From an uncultured Bacteroides sp. (GTDB taxonomy: Bacteria; Bacteroidota; Bacteroidia; Bacteroidales; Bacteroidaceae): a stretch of DNA of 12,857 bases. Position numbers and translations under genes: made by a program. The stretch lies in assembly GCF_937912035.1 (NCBI RefSeq), contig NZ_CALDPF010000037.1, positions 1 to 12,857 of the forward strand, read 5' to 3'. The notes beneath the pieces were generated by a model. That model worked only from the letters and a program-made list of their open reading frames with translations. It made no database searches and was not told where the DNA came from. Below are positions 6,415 through 12,857 of this stretch, one piece after another (the first letter of the stretch is position 1; the number at the start of each line of letters is the position of its first letter).

Positions 6415-8022
6415 ATGAAAAAAATATTATTGTTGTTATTTGCTTTATATATTATAATACCAACTTATTCTATTTCTATAATAGATAATGATAAGTATAG
6501 AGTGTTATATAAAAATGCCATACAAGCAAATGAAGCTTTTTATAGAAGTAATAAGTTAGTAAAAGGATGGATTAATTATTGTGATTCAATAACAGGTTTA
6601 ATACCAAGAAATTTATCAGGAGATAATTATTGGAATGCTCAGGATGCTGCGGCTGATAATTACCCGTTTATGGTTCTAACGACTTTTTTCACTGATCAGA
6701 ATATGTTTAATGGTAAGATGAAAGAAATGTTAGAGGCAGAAATTAAATATACTTCTCGCTTAGGGGCTTGTCCTGCAACTTATGATTTTGAAAAACAAAA
6801 TTTCCGTGATAGTATAGTTAATGTTGGAAATGTTATCTTTGGTTCTGCTGAGTATATGAAAGACGGTTTATTGCCATTAACTGAATGGCTGGGTAAATCA
6901 TTATGGTCGGATAGAATGATTTCCATATTGAATGATCTAAAACTGTTGATTCCAGATTATGTAGTAACCAATATTGATGGTGATTATTATGGTGGTGTTC
7001 CTGAAATTGAAGTAAATGGTGATTTGTTACAAATATTATCTAGGATGTACTGGATGACAGGTAACAGGTCTTATCTTGATTGGGCCATAAAAATTGGTGA
7101 TTATTACTTGTTGATAAATAGAAATAATATAGACCTTTCATATAAATTAAGATTAAGAGATCATGGAGGAGAAATTGTTTTAGGTCTTTGTGAATTGTAT
7201 GCAACTTTAAATTTTGTATATAAGGATAAGAAAGAAGAGTATCAAAAACCGTTATATAGGTTAATGGATAAAATATTGGAATGTGGAAGAAATGAACATG
7301 GAATGTTTTATGACGAAATAAATCCTCAAAAGTGTACAGTGTTGTCAAGTAGCATTGCTGATACATGGGGATATATATTAGATGGTTTTTATACAATTTA
7401 TATGATAGATAATCATGTTCCTTATAAAGATGCTACTTTATTGGTTCTTAATAATCTTAGGAAGTTCTATCAGTATTATAACTGGGAAAGAGAAAGTTCA
7501 GATGGACTTGCAGATGCAATAGAAGGTGCAATAAACCTACTTAATAGAGAACGTATAACCAGTGTAGAAGAATGGATTGATGATGAAATTGAAGCTATGT
7601 TCCGGAAACAGAGAGATAATGGTGTTATTGAAGGATGGCATGGTGATGGTAATTTTGCTAGAACTTCAATAATGTATGCACTTTGGAAAACGCAAGGATG
7701 TTATATTAATAATTGGCATAAAGATATCTTATTTGGTGCAGAAAGAGAAGAAGATAAATTAAATATAATTTTCATAGCCTTAGACTCTTGGACTGGAAAA
7801 CTTTTTTTTGATAAAAAAAGACATAGATTAAATTTAAATTTACCGATAGATTGGACTAGAATAAACCAATTTCCAGAATGGTTTACAATTGATCCGCAAG
7901 GTTATTATTCTGTATCAATAAATGAGTCAACTAGTAAAGTGAAAGGAGAGAAGCTATTAGAAGGGCTTTCCTTAAGCTTGAAAAAAGGAGAGAAAATTGT
8001 ATTAAAAATTATCAAGGATTGA
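6415..8022 (+). CDS. Secreted helical-toroid-like protein, candidate carbohydrate-active enzyme, family unassigned
   Basis: A 535-residue protein with an N-terminal signal peptide (MKKILLLLF..., about residues 1-20) and no lipobox, so probably periplasmic or secreted. Residues about 25-440 are rich in amphipathic helices with aromatic and acidic turns, in the style of (alpha/alpha) toroid glycosidases and lyases. The last 80-90 residues look like a beta domain. Segments that look conserved or catalytic are LIPRNLSGDNYWNAQDAAADNY (62-83), DGDYYGG (188-194), RDHGGE (248-253), DTWGY (316-320), DGLADAIEGAINLLNRE (363-379) and EGWHGDGNFART (406-417). I cannot assign a known family. Sampled lines are about 27-28% G+C, against 38-48% in sampled lines of the lyase and mutS, which points to recent acquisition. 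It starts 9 bases after the reductase stop with no good ribosome site, and ends before a hairpin. The neighbouring lyase and GH88 genes make a glycan role plausible, but this is inference. Confidence 0.75.
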   Translation: MKKILLLLFALYIIIPTYSISIIDNDKYRVLYKNAIQANEAFYRSNKLVKGWINYCDSITGLIPRNLSGDNYWNAQDAAADNYPFMVLTTFFTDQNMFNGKMKEMLEAEIKYTSRLGACPATYDFEKQNFRDSIVNVGNVIFGSAEYMKDGLLPLTEWLGKSLWSDRMISILNDLKLLIPDYVVTNIDGDYYGGVPEIEVNGDLLQILSRMYWMTGNRSYLDWAIKIGDYYLLINRNNIDLSYKLRLRDHGGEIVLGLCELYATLNFVYKDKKEEYQKPLYRLMDKILECGRNEHGMFYDEINPQKCTVLSSSIADTWGYILDGFYTIYMIDNHVPYKDATLLVLNNLRKFYQYYNWERESSDGLADAIEGAINLLNRERITSVEEWIDDEIEAMFRKQRDNGVIEGWHGDGNFARTSIMYALWKTQGCYINNWHKDILFGAEREEDKLNIIFIALDSWTGKLFFDKKRHRLNLNLPIDWTRINQFPEWFTIDPQGYYSVSINESTSKVKGEKLLEGLSLSLKKGEKIVLKIIKD

Positions 8023-8073
8023 AATCTTTGCTAATTCATTAGTATAAAAACAAGTATTATAACTTAACAACTA

Positions 8074-8118
8074 AAGAAGGCATATCATTACTTGGAAACA
8101 AGTCAGATATGCCTTCTT
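8074..8118. terminator. Hairpin between convergent genes, likely bidirectional terminator
   Basis: A perfect 13-bp stem (AAGAAGGCATATC at 8074-8086, GATATGCCTTCTT at 8106-8118) encloses a second 4-bp hairpin, CTTG-GAAA-CAAG (8091-8102). It lies between the stop of the 535-codon gene (8022) and the end of the outer-membrane protein gene (8144). The U tracts on either strand are poor (on the - strand the stem ends in CTTCTTT), so termination may be partly structure-driven. Confidence 0.6.
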
Positions 8119-8143
8119 ATAAAAATTGAGTTATCTTTATTCT

Positions 8144-8722
8144 CTACTTTTTGAACAGACTGAATAAATCATATCCCAAGGAAATCTGAAATACCCGGTC
8201 TCTATAGTTTTCCAATCCGGGAAATTCATCCTTATTCAATTTTACAAGACCATAATTATAATTGAATGTCAAATCAAGTCCAAAATTGAAACGATAACCA
8301 AGACCTGCCGTTAAAGATGCCGACGTCTTTTGATAATGAATCATAGGACTACCATCCGGTTGCATTCCTTCCAAACCATTATAATAGATATCCAACTGGG
8401 GACCGACAAAGATATTTAGCCCCAATGTAGAACAAGGATAAAACTTAAATTTTAATGGAATAAGAATACATTTACTTTTCTCCAGATAATCTCCACCACC
8501 TTCTCCTTGTTTGGTAAATAAAACATCAAGTTCTGTTGCAAACTTTTTGATTCTGTATTCTCCAAACACACCGCCTAACATTTTGGAATAATAACCATTA
8601 TCACCATATCTACTGGAGAATCCGACACCAACACGTGGTCCGAACGACCATTGACTCTGAGCATTCAAATTACTAAAAGAGAACGCAATTAAACACACGA
8701 ATAAAATAAGAACCTTTTTCAT
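8144..8722 (-). CDS. Outer-membrane beta-barrel protein (PorT/OMP_b-brl type)
   Basis: A 192-residue protein with a clear signal peptide; cleavage is most likely after NLNA (residue 21), leaving QSQWSFGPRVGVG. The mature part consists of alternating amphipathic strands with short turns (for example LGGVFGEYRI, FATELDVLFT, LNIFVGPQLDIYY, SASLTAGLGYRF, VFQISLGYDLF). This pattern is typical of the small eight-stranded outer-membrane barrels common in Bacteroidota, many annotated as porin-family or PorT-like. No plug or TonB box is present. The specific role is unknown. It has its own promoter motif 146 bases upstream and a hairpin after its stop, so it is probably a single-gene unit, not part of the lyase/GH88 operon. 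Confidence 0.85.
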   Translation of the reverse strand: MKKVLILFVCLIAFSFSNLNAQSQWSFGPRVGVGFSSRYGDNGYYSKMLGGVFGEYRIKKFATELDVLFTKQGEGGGDYLEKSKCILIPLKFKFYPCSTLGLNIFVGPQLDIYYNGLEGMQPDGSPMIHYQKTSASLTAGLGYRFNFGLDLTFNYNYGLVKLNKDEFPGLENYRDRVFQISLGYDLFSLFKK

Positions 8723-8790
8723 ACATTTAATTTTTGGTTTTACATTTTCTATGAATCAATCACCAAATCATGAATAAGAGAACAATTACA

Positions 8791-8813
8791 CTGTCATTAA
8801 AGACAGATTAATG
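8791..8813 (-). promoter_or_regulatory. Alternative small hairpins in the outer-membrane protein 5' leader
   Basis: Two stems share bases and exclude each other: CTGTC/GACAG (8791-8795 with 8802-8806) and CATTAA/TTAATG (8795-8800 with 8808-8813). They lie within the roughly 145-base leader between the promoter motif and the ATG. This could be a regulatory leader structure, but the stems are short (5-6 bp) and chance is possible. Confidence 0.2.
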
Positions 8814-8867
8814 GCTTTTTTAGTACATGTTTCATAGTTATTTTTTTGTGGTTAATCAATAGTATTC

Positions 8868-8898
8868 CAAATGTAAGATATTTTTTAATAAAAAACAA
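8868..8898 (-). promoter_or_regulatory. Promoter of the outer-membrane protein gene (-33/-7)
   Basis: On the - strand TTG (8896-8898) is followed after 20 bp by TACATTTG (8868-8875), a good match to the Bacteroidota promoter pattern. It lies just past the terminator of the GH88 gene, giving the barrel gene an independent transcript with a leader of about 140 bases. Confidence 0.65.
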
Positions 8899-8908
8899 CT
8901 AAATTACC

Positions 8909-8953
8909 AAAAATCCCGCCATTGACTAAATTTATGTCAATGACGGGATTTTT
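8909..8953 (-). terminator. Terminator of the lyase/GH88 operon
   Basis: An 18-bp stem with a single mismatch (8909-8926 pairs with 8936-8953; core ATCCCG...CATTGAC) and a 9-base AT-rich loop ends in ATTTTT on the - strand. It lies about 27 bases after the GH88 stop codon. The A-rich other side could also make it work on the + strand. Confidence 0.85.
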
Positions 8954-8979
8954 CAACTCACTTTAATTATTATCTGCTT

Positions 8980-10224
8980 TTATTCTTTTTCAGATAGAGA
9001 TTTACCTCCCTTTTCCAAGTCCATTTTCCGTTTTAAAGCCTCCAGATAGTAATAATCGGCATAATTCAGTGGAACATCAATTTCACTGTTGTGAGGTATG
9101 CTTCCCACTGAATGAATAAGTACGAAGCGTCCGTTCTCTCCCAATTTTGCTGTATAGTTCTCTGAAGAAAGACTCTTCATTATTTTATCGGCATATCCCC
9201 TATAGTCGAACTGATTATCGTATGTACTCAATTCATAAAGCGCAGAAGCAATAACAGAAGCTGAAGATGCATCTCTTGGCTCGTTTGGAATATTCGGAGC
9301 ATCCATATCCCAATAAGGAACAAGGTCTTCAGGCATCCTAGGATGATCTTTCATAAAATTGAATGTCTTTATAGCCTGTTCCAGATACTTCTTGTCGGCT
9401 GTATATCTGTAGCACATTGTATATCCATAAATAGCCCAAGCCTGTCCTCGCGACCAAGCGGATTCATGAGAATATCCCTGAGCCGTGTGGCGATGTCTTA
9501 CGCTGCCATCTGAAATACTGTAATCAATCACATGATAGCAGCTTCCATCAGGACGGAACTGCTCCTTCATTGTCCTGTCGGCATGCGAAACAGCTACCTT
9601 ATAGAAAGTAGAATCGCCAGACAATTCTGTTGCCTCAAACAGAAGCTCAAGATTCATCATATTATCTATTATAACCGGACATTCCCATCCTCTCTGTGCC
9701 TGCCAACTGTTTCCTGTCACATTCCAGCTCTGTATGGTTCCGGGTTTTTCTCTGAAACGTGTACATAATGATTTGGCTGCTTCAATCATCACATCTTTAT
9801 ATCCGGTTTTTCCGGAAAGTCTGAGTCCGTTTCCATAACTGCAGTTAATTATAAAGCCAATGTCATGATGCCATGTAAGATTCTTTGCCTCATCCAATGC
9901 CTCGGTATATTTCTGTGCCAGAGGAAGAAGAGTATTGTCGCCTGTCAGTTCATAAAGATACCACACACTTCCCGGAAAAAATCCGCTTCTCCAGTCGGCA
10001 TATCCACAATAATATACTTCTCCGTTTTTTTTCAATGTCACAGGATTCAATATTTTACCACTTGCCTCAATCGTATCAATCTCAAGTTTGATCTGATTGT
10101 AGGCATTCTCTACCGACTGCTCCGACCATGTTTTTTCCACTCTTTCAGGTTTATCCGTACAACCTCCAATGGTACAAGCCACGGCCATCACACAAGAACT
10201 CAATAAAAAACTAAATTTTTTCAT
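8980..10224 (-). CDS. GH88 unsaturated glucuronyl hydrolase, lipoprotein
   Basis: A 414-residue enzyme of glycoside hydrolase family 88, which hydrates and releases the 4,5-unsaturated uronic acid left at the non-reducing end by polysaccharide lyases. The (alpha/alpha)6 barrel carries the two conserved acidic residues in their usual contexts: Asp121 in HHDIGFIINCSYGNG and Asp187 in WECPVIIDNMMNLELL, corresponding to the paired catalytic Asp residues of characterised unsaturated glucuronyl hydrolases. The HESAWSRGQAWAIYG motif (253-267) and the DASSASVIASALYEL segment (318-332) also fit the family. The signal peptide ends in IGGC with Cys22 as the likely lipidation site. The gene follows the lyase gene by 28 bases on the same strand, so the two form an operon: lyase first, then removal of the unsaturated sugar. 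Sulfation preference cannot be read from the sequence. Confidence 0.95.
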   Translation of the reverse strand: MKKFSFLLSSCVMAVACTIGGCTDKPERVEKTWSEQSVENAYNQIKLEIDTIEASGKILNPVTLKKNGEVYYCGYADWRSGFFPGSVWYLYELTGDNTLLPLAQKYTEALDEAKNLTWHHDIGFIINCSYGNGLRLSGKTGYKDVMIEAAKSLCTRFREKPGTIQSWNVTGNSWQAQRGWECPVIIDNMMNLELLFEATELSGDSTFYKVAVSHADRTMKEQFRPDGSCYHVIDYSISDGSVRHRHTAQGYSHESAWSRGQAWAIYGYTMCYRYTADKKYLEQAIKTFNFMKDHPRMPEDLVPYWDMDAPNIPNEPRDASSASVIASALYELSTYDNQFDYRGYADKIMKSLSSENYTAKLGENGRFVLIHSVGSIPHNSEIDVPLNYADYYYLEALKRKMDLEKGGKSLSEKE

Positions 10225-10252
10225 AACCCACGAATAAATTTAAAGTTTATAC

Positions 10253-12157
10253 TTAATAAATAATTTTAAAGATGTAACTGTCCTTTATCTTTTTATCTTT
10301 TGCTATAAATGAAAGTCTGTAAATCTCGTCTCCCCATACGTTGCTTAGTTTTTTATCAGTAAGCTTGACAGATTCTTTTTTCACATCGAACTTTCTATTG
10401 TCATATTTAACCTGAGCCTTTACTCCATTCACTGATATTTCCACTTTTCCGTCTTTTATAACCACATCACCCCATGTCAGGAAGTTAATAATGTTTTCCG
10501 ATTTAACCTCATCAAGTTCGAAGCGGTCGTTTACAGTCAGCTCACCGGATTTCATCTCATACGACCTGATCCATGTTTTCACACCTGCCTCTTCAGGATA
10601 AGCGGTTGCAATATTTGCAGAGAATCCTTTTCGGGAAGCCTTCACATCCGTAGCCTTATATTTGCGGCCGTTTTTCTGAGGTATGCCATTAATAATAGGA
10701 AGATTATGATAATTACTCTGCATAGTCCATATTGTATATCTCTCGCTGCTGAATGTCTGTCGTGTATATGTTCCTACACCTGCATCAATCATAATCGGCA
10801 TATCGTTTACCCATAAAGAAAAACTTCCGGCATCATTATGATTGTGACTCTCATCGTTATATCCACCCTTTGCAGCCAGGAAAGCCTTGTTGTTTCTTAC
10901 ATAATAGAATTCAGTTTCAGGATACCATGTATAACGGTCGCCTGTATATTCCTGTTGATACTCAGACAAATCCTTGTTTATAATAAAAGACTCAAATATT
11001 CTGAACAAATCACGCCCGGCAAAAGAAATCTTGCGGCCATTATTCAACATGGCAGCAAACTGTTTCATCAGATCACTGTCAACAGCCTTTCCGTATCTGA
11101 AAATAAGAAAAGGATCTCCACCTCCTTTGGCAGAGGCATCTGCAAAGTTAACAACCCAACCATTTCCTACATAGCTCCTGGCTATATATTCACCCATAGC
11201 CTTGATTTGAGGATTATCAAAAATTGAAACTTTTCCCCCGGTAATCCAATCAAGCAGTACAAGATAATCAAGGCATTTGCCAGGAGCATGTCCCCAATAG
11301 GACGGTCCTTCTTCACAAGCTCCGTCGGAATGAACATAATTCAGGAACTTATCAACAGACTGCATGCTGCGATAAACAGCTTTTGAAAGTCTGTCCGGAT
11401 CATTTTCAAGCAACATAAACGTCATAAGACAATTGCTGTTGCACCATGGATTCCAGTTATTGAGCATTTGTCCATTATAGTTCACGGCCATCCACCAGAA
11501 ACTGTCATTCTCAAGATAAGGTTTCATGATTCTTTCATCCAACTCATTATATAATCTACGGGATATTTCAGGATCAATCTTATCGAATTCATCATGCATA
11601 AAATAATATACCCACGATAGAAGACCTCCCAAATCTCCTGCTGTCAGATCAATCAGCGGATAAGTAGGAGTAGGCAAAGCACGATGAGTGGGTTGAGTAA
11701 TCAGATGAGCAGACAATGCCCATGATGTCATCTCGCAAGTATGAAACACACCGTTTATCAGCTGATCCACAAATCGGCCTTTTCCTTCTGCTAGTTCGGC
11801 AAGCATCAGTTTTACTATAGCCTGATTATTATCATTAAAAGGACGCTCCATAACCACTCTGTTTCCACTTCTCTCAAATTCCAGATAATCTGTAGCCCTC
11901 ACAACCTTCCAAGTATAATCCAAAAGAGCTTCCCCGTCCTTTATAATCTCATCTTTATATTCTCCCAAAAAACGATTCCACCCCTCACGGTCGTTATAGG
12001 AAGGATAAGTAACCCATTTCTGGTTCAGGACAAGACAATTTGCAAGATTTTCCTGCGATACTACATTCTGAAGATAATTTCTTTCTGTATAGGCTGCTAC
12101 ATTAATACATGAAAGAAAAAACAATACGATTAAAGAAAAAATACTTTTTGTTTTCAT
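10253..12157 (-). CDS. Heparinase II/III-like polysaccharide lyase
   Basis: A 634-residue secreted enzyme with an N-terminal helical toroid (about 30-395) and a C-terminal beta-sandwich heparinase II/III-like domain (about 415-634). It is expected to cleave uronic-acid-containing polysaccharides by beta-elimination. Visible candidate active-site segments are NNWNPWCNSN (233-242), EEGPSYWGHAPGK (282-294, with Tyr287 a candidate catalytic base/acid), SHNHNDAGSF (437-446) and SNYHNLPIING (481-491). The His-Asn-His-Asn-Asp run is characteristic of the family's second domain. The signal peptide covers roughly residues 1-22; FLSC at Cys17 is a less typical lipobox, so secretion by signal peptidase I or II is unresolved. 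The partner GH88 gene shows the product carries an unsaturated uronic acid. The subfamily (PL12, PL21, PL33 or other) and hence the substrate, such as heparan, hyaluronan, chondroitin or a bacterial or plant uronan, cannot be fixed by eye. Confidence 0.92.
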   Translation of the reverse strand: MKTKSIFSLIVLFFLSCINVAAYTERNYLQNVVSQENLANCLVLNQKWVTYPSYNDREGWNRFLGEYKDEIIKDGEALLDYTWKVVRATDYLEFERSGNRVVMERPFNDNNQAIVKLMLAELAEGKGRFVDQLINGVFHTCEMTSWALSAHLITQPTHRALPTPTYPLIDLTAGDLGGLLSWVYYFMHDEFDKIDPEISRRLYNELDERIMKPYLENDSFWWMAVNYNGQMLNNWNPWCNSNCLMTFMLLENDPDRLSKAVYRSMQSVDKFLNYVHSDGACEEGPSYWGHAPGKCLDYLVLLDWITGGKVSIFDNPQIKAMGEYIARSYVGNGWVVNFADASAKGGGDPFLIFRYGKAVDSDLMKQFAAMLNNGRKISFAGRDLFRIFESFIINKDLSEYQQEYTGDRYTWYPETEFYYVRNNKAFLAAKGGYNDESHNHNDAGSFSLWVNDMPIMIDAGVGTYTRQTFSSERYTIWTMQSNYHNLPIINGIPQKNGRKYKATDVKASRKGFSANIATAYPEEAGVKTWIRSYEMKSGELTVNDRFELDEVKSENIINFLTWGDVVIKDGKVEISVNGVKAQVKYDNRKFDVKKESVKLTDKKLSNVWGDEIYRLSFIAKDKKIKDSYIFKIIY

Positions 12158-12410
12158 TATATTAGTTGTTTATAATTAACAATGCAATATTATAGTTTTA
12201 TAATAAAACCGAATAGCAATATTGTACATTGTAAGTGTATAAATTGTATAAATGTTAATCATTAATATCTTAAGAGAACTTTAAAACACAATAATTCTTT
12301 ATTTTCTATAGTTTTTGACATGACAAGTAATCGCCTCTAAAACTAACACTCTATATATCAACAAATTATGCTTAAAAGAGTGAAATAAGACAATCAATAT
12401 AAAAATCTTC

Positions 12411-12418
12411 CAAAGATA
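12411..12418 (-). promoter_or_regulatory. Candidate -7 element for the lyase/GH88 operon
   Basis: On the - strand this reads TATCTTTG, matching TAnnTTTG, and lies 4 bases from the direct repeat at 12422. It would give a leader of about 250 bases before the lyase ATG. No -33 box is present, as in activator-dependent promoters. A weaker alternative, TAATATTG at 12185-12192, lies much closer to the start codon. Between the two, 12193-12410 holds only AT-rich sequence with a 9-bp tandem TGTATAAAT (12236-12253); no gene is seen there. Confidence 0.4.
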
Positions 12419-12421
12419 TTT

Positions 12422-12459
12422 TCGGACAATTTTCATACATATATCGGACGATTTTTATA
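12422..12459. promoter_or_regulatory. 22-bp-period direct repeat, candidate regulator binding site of the utilisation locus
   Basis: TCGGACAATTTTCATA (12422-12437) and TCGGACGATTTTTATA (12444-12459) agree at 14 of 16 positions and are exactly 22 bp apart, about two helical turns. They lie between the divergent lyase operon and susC, directly upstream of a -7-like box for susC (12481) and next to one for the lyase (12411). Paired direct repeats are typical targets of AraC-type DNA-binding domains such as those in hybrid two-component regulators of Bacteroides; no regulator gene is inside the window. Confidence 0.5.
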
Positions 12460-12480
12460 ACAAAATTCACAAAAAGCAAC

Positions 12481-12488
12481 AATCTTTG
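12481..12488 (+). promoter_or_regulatory. Candidate -7 element for susC
   Basis: AATCTTTG matches TAnnTTTG at 6 of 8 positions, with the TTTG intact. It lies 35 bases before the ATG at 12524 and 21 bases after the second copy of the direct repeat. No -33 box is present, which suits an activator-dependent promoter. Confidence 0.4.
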
Positions 12489-12523
12489 CGGCGTAATTGA
12501 TTTATAAACTTAAACTTATACTT

Positions 12524-12857
12524 ATGGAAAGTGCTAAGAATTATTCAAGCTCCATGGTTAGATTTTTAGCAGGAGCGTCTTTAGCTTTTTTTGCATCAGG
12601 CATAGTTGTAGCAGCAAATGAATCATCTTCACCTCATGCCGATGCTATAGAAAGTATCTTACAACAAAAAACTATTAATGGTAAAGTTCTCGATGCAACA
12701 GGCGAACCAATTATCGGTGCAAACGTATTGGTTAAAGGAACTACAAACGGAACAATTACCGACATAGACGGAAACTTTACATTAAATGTTCCAACAGAGT
12801 GTGTACTTCAGATTTCCTACATTGGTTTCAATACTCAGGAAATTAAGGTTACTTCTA
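12524..12857 (+). CDS. SusC-family TonB-dependent transporter, N-terminal part
   Basis: The open frame runs from the ATG at 12524 to the window edge (111 codons), so only the N-terminus is seen. A signal sequence with a hydrophobic core FLAGASLAFFASGIVVAA (14-31) is followed by a short linker and then a carboxypeptidase-D regulatory-like domain. Typical landmarks are INGKVLDATGEPIIGANVLV (51-70), GTTNGTITDIDGNFTL (72-87) and ISYIGFNTQEIKV (97-109). These are the standard opening of SusC outer-membrane transporters, which import oligosaccharides with a SusD lipoprotein, expected just to the right. No STN domain precedes it, so sigma/anti-sigma control through the transporter is unlikely. The start upstream of MVRF (a possible second ATG at codon 11) gives a longer N-region; either is possible. 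It is divergent from the lyase/GH88 operon. Confidence 0.92.
   Translation, partial: MESAKNYSSSMVRFLAGASLAFFASGIVVAANESSSPHADAIESILQQKTINGKVLDATGEPIIGANVLVKGTTNGTITDIDGNFTLNVPTECVLQISYIGFNTQEIKVTS

Noticed and set aside
7040..7396. 118-codon - strand frame inside the AT-rich gene
   Set aside because: Antisense to the continuous 535-codon frame, which has a signal peptide and domain-like structure; the shadow translation does not.
8795..8821. Hairpin followed by T run on the + strand, resembling a terminator
   Set aside because: Only a 6-bp AT-rich stem, and no + strand gene lies upstream for it to terminate; kept only as a possible leader structure of the - strand gene.
9865..10206. Overlapping + strand frames inside the GH88 gene
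   Set aside because: They oppose the region encoding the conserved GH88 start and show no protein-like pattern.

Overview
The window looks like a chromosomal segment of a Bacteroides, Phocaeicola or close Bacteroidota relative. The evidence is several TAnnTTTG (-7) promoter motifs, weak Shine-Dalgarno sequences, a NigD-like lipoprotein with an acidic surface-export tail after its lipobox, a SusC-type N-terminus, a MutS with Bacteroidota-like sequence, and paired polysaccharide-degrading genes. All calls come from reading the sequence; no database search was run.

Left part (1-5572). The 3' part of a tRNA-Asp(GUC) and its terminator are followed by a NigD-like surface lipoprotein gene on the + strand. 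It runs tail-to-tail into mutS on the - strand, and the two coding ends overlap by 8 bp. Upstream of mutS, also on the - strand, lie a solitary KilA-N domain gene and a CPBP-family (CAAX-type) membrane protease gene. Each of these three has its own -7 promoter motif, so they look like separate transcription units rather than an operon.

Middle part (5573-8143). A 323-bp AT-rich divergent intergenic region carries promoters for both flanking genes and a degenerate tandem repeat of 19-21 bp period. It precedes a flavin-reductase-like gene. Nine bases after that gene starts a 535-codon gene for a secreted, mostly helical protein of unassigned family. Its sampled base composition is about 27-28% G+C, clearly below most of its neighbours. 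It probably has an alpha/alpha-toroid fold with a C-terminal beta domain and may be an undescribed carbohydrate-active enzyme acquired by transfer. A 13-bp hairpin separates it from the next, convergent gene.

Right part (8144-12857). An outer-membrane beta-barrel gene on the - strand has its own promoter. Further right, a heparinase II/III-like polysaccharide lyase gene and a GH88 unsaturated glucuronyl hydrolase gene form a two-gene operon on the - strand that ends in a strong hairpin. Divergently, at the right edge, begins a SusC-family TonB-dependent transporter (N-terminal 111 residues only). This is the edge of a polysaccharide utilisation locus for a uronic-acid-containing glycan. SusC would import oligosaccharides, the lyase would cleave them to leave 4,5-unsaturated uronic acid ends, and the GH88 enzyme would remove those ends. 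The intergenic region holds a 14/16-match direct repeat with 22-bp period lying between two divergent -7-like motifs, a good candidate operator for a locus-specific regulator.
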